This document shows, in pieces, positions 63,772 to 64,000 of a stretch of DNA of 64,000 nucleotides. The notes under the pieces were generated by a model. That model searched no databases, was not told the origin of the DNA, and saw nothing but the letters and a program-made list of their open reading frames with translations. The stretch's first letter is position 1. Every line of letters starts with the position of its first letter. The position numbers were made by a program, and so were the translations under genes. The stretch is from Phycobacter sedimenti (GTDB lineage Bacteria > Pseudomonadota > Alphaproteobacteria > Rhodobacterales > Rhodobacteraceae), in contig NZ_JBBVGR010000010.1 of assembly GCF_038148855.1 (NCBI RefSeq), forward strand, positions 124,001-188,000, in the 5' to 3' direction.

Positions 63772-64000
63772 CTGGATGACCCGTCACCCGTTGCCTGCTT
63801 GATCGCAGGCTGTCGAGGTCAGGACTGTCGCTGACACAAGCCAAGCACGCCTATGGGATGGGCCCATCGAAAATACACCGAACCAGCATCATGTTGGCAG
63901 CCGCCGCGCTGACCACGAACCGAAGCATGTATCCGAAGGACCTCAGCTGAAGGCAGCCAGAAAGCAGAGACGCGGACACACCCGATCCGCGCGAACCGCC
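62743..64000 (+). mobile_element. IS110-family insertion element, boundaries unresolved
   Basis: Only the transposase gene is certain. The 164-bp region before it (62579-62742) and the 229-bp region after (63772-64000) are non-coding and presumably contain element ends and bridge-RNA sequence. The right boundary may lie beyond the window. No terminal repeats could be identified by eye, as usual for IS110. Confidence 0.5.

Overview
The window looks like the chromosome of a marine Roseobacter-group alphaproteobacterium (Rhodobacteraceae, Phaeobacter/Leisingera-like). This is inferred from gene content: a complete N-methylglutamate methylamine pathway with purU, small-molecule ABC importers with FCD-GntR regulators, TMEM43-like proteins, a large RTX protein, an IS110 element, GC-rich coding sequence and tightly overlapping operons. 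No rRNA, tRNA or CRISPR array was seen. One run of 97 Ns (33730-33826) marks an assembly gap inside a repetitive RTX gene.

Layout. 1-2119: 3' part of an FCD-GntR regulator, a GNAT enzyme and a SRAP-domain protein. 2515-6822 (minus): siderophore uptake locus with an intact SIP-type ferric reductase and an RhtX/FptX-like MFS importer, but a TonB receptor wrecked by at least six lesions. 6975-13413: a DUF6134 protein with an OmpR-type two-component system, then a four-gene operon (thermostable-hemolysin family, AMP-dependent ligase, SDR, TauD-like oxygenase); both units carry the same 11-bp-spaced direct repeat GTAAG-N6-GTAAG. 13766-15823: MHYT-GGDEF-EAL protein. 16398-20475: membrane and secreted proteins of unknown function, including TMEM43-like and three cysteine-motif secreted proteins. 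20753-31936: XRE/cupin regulator, mgsABC, gmaS, mgdABCD and purU, converting methylamine via gamma-glutamylmethylamide and N-methylglutamate to a folate-bound C1 unit. 33314-36807: RTX protein. 37053-38951: remnants of a Cus-type copper efflux pair.

39088-51819 (minus) is the most exciting locus: a RiPP biosynthesis and export cluster. It encodes an NHLP-leader precursor with an eight-residue C-terminal core (RSCTVTVF), a LanM-like enzyme whose cyclase domain has lost all three zinc ligands, a UPF0489 peptide arginase (Arg to ornithine), a JmjC/cupin-like oxygenase, a two-domain GNAT enzyme, a C39-peptidase ABC exporter, a second NHLM-type ABC protein and an HlyD adaptor. The combination predicts an exported peptide with an acylated and perhaps hydroxylated ornithine, i.e. 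a selidamide-type ribosomal lipopeptide. A pathway of this type has, from memory, been described from an Arctic Phaeobacter relative, so the family may be known even if this peptide is not.

52512-62578: an operator-bearing promoter drives a peptide/opine-type ABC importer (two ATPases, binding protein, two permeases), a gamma-glutamyltranspeptidase-like protein, a DUF1028 protein, an FCD-GntR regulator and a formamidase/acetamidase, probably one uptake and hydrolysis module. 62743 to the end: IS110-family transposase and flanking element sequence.
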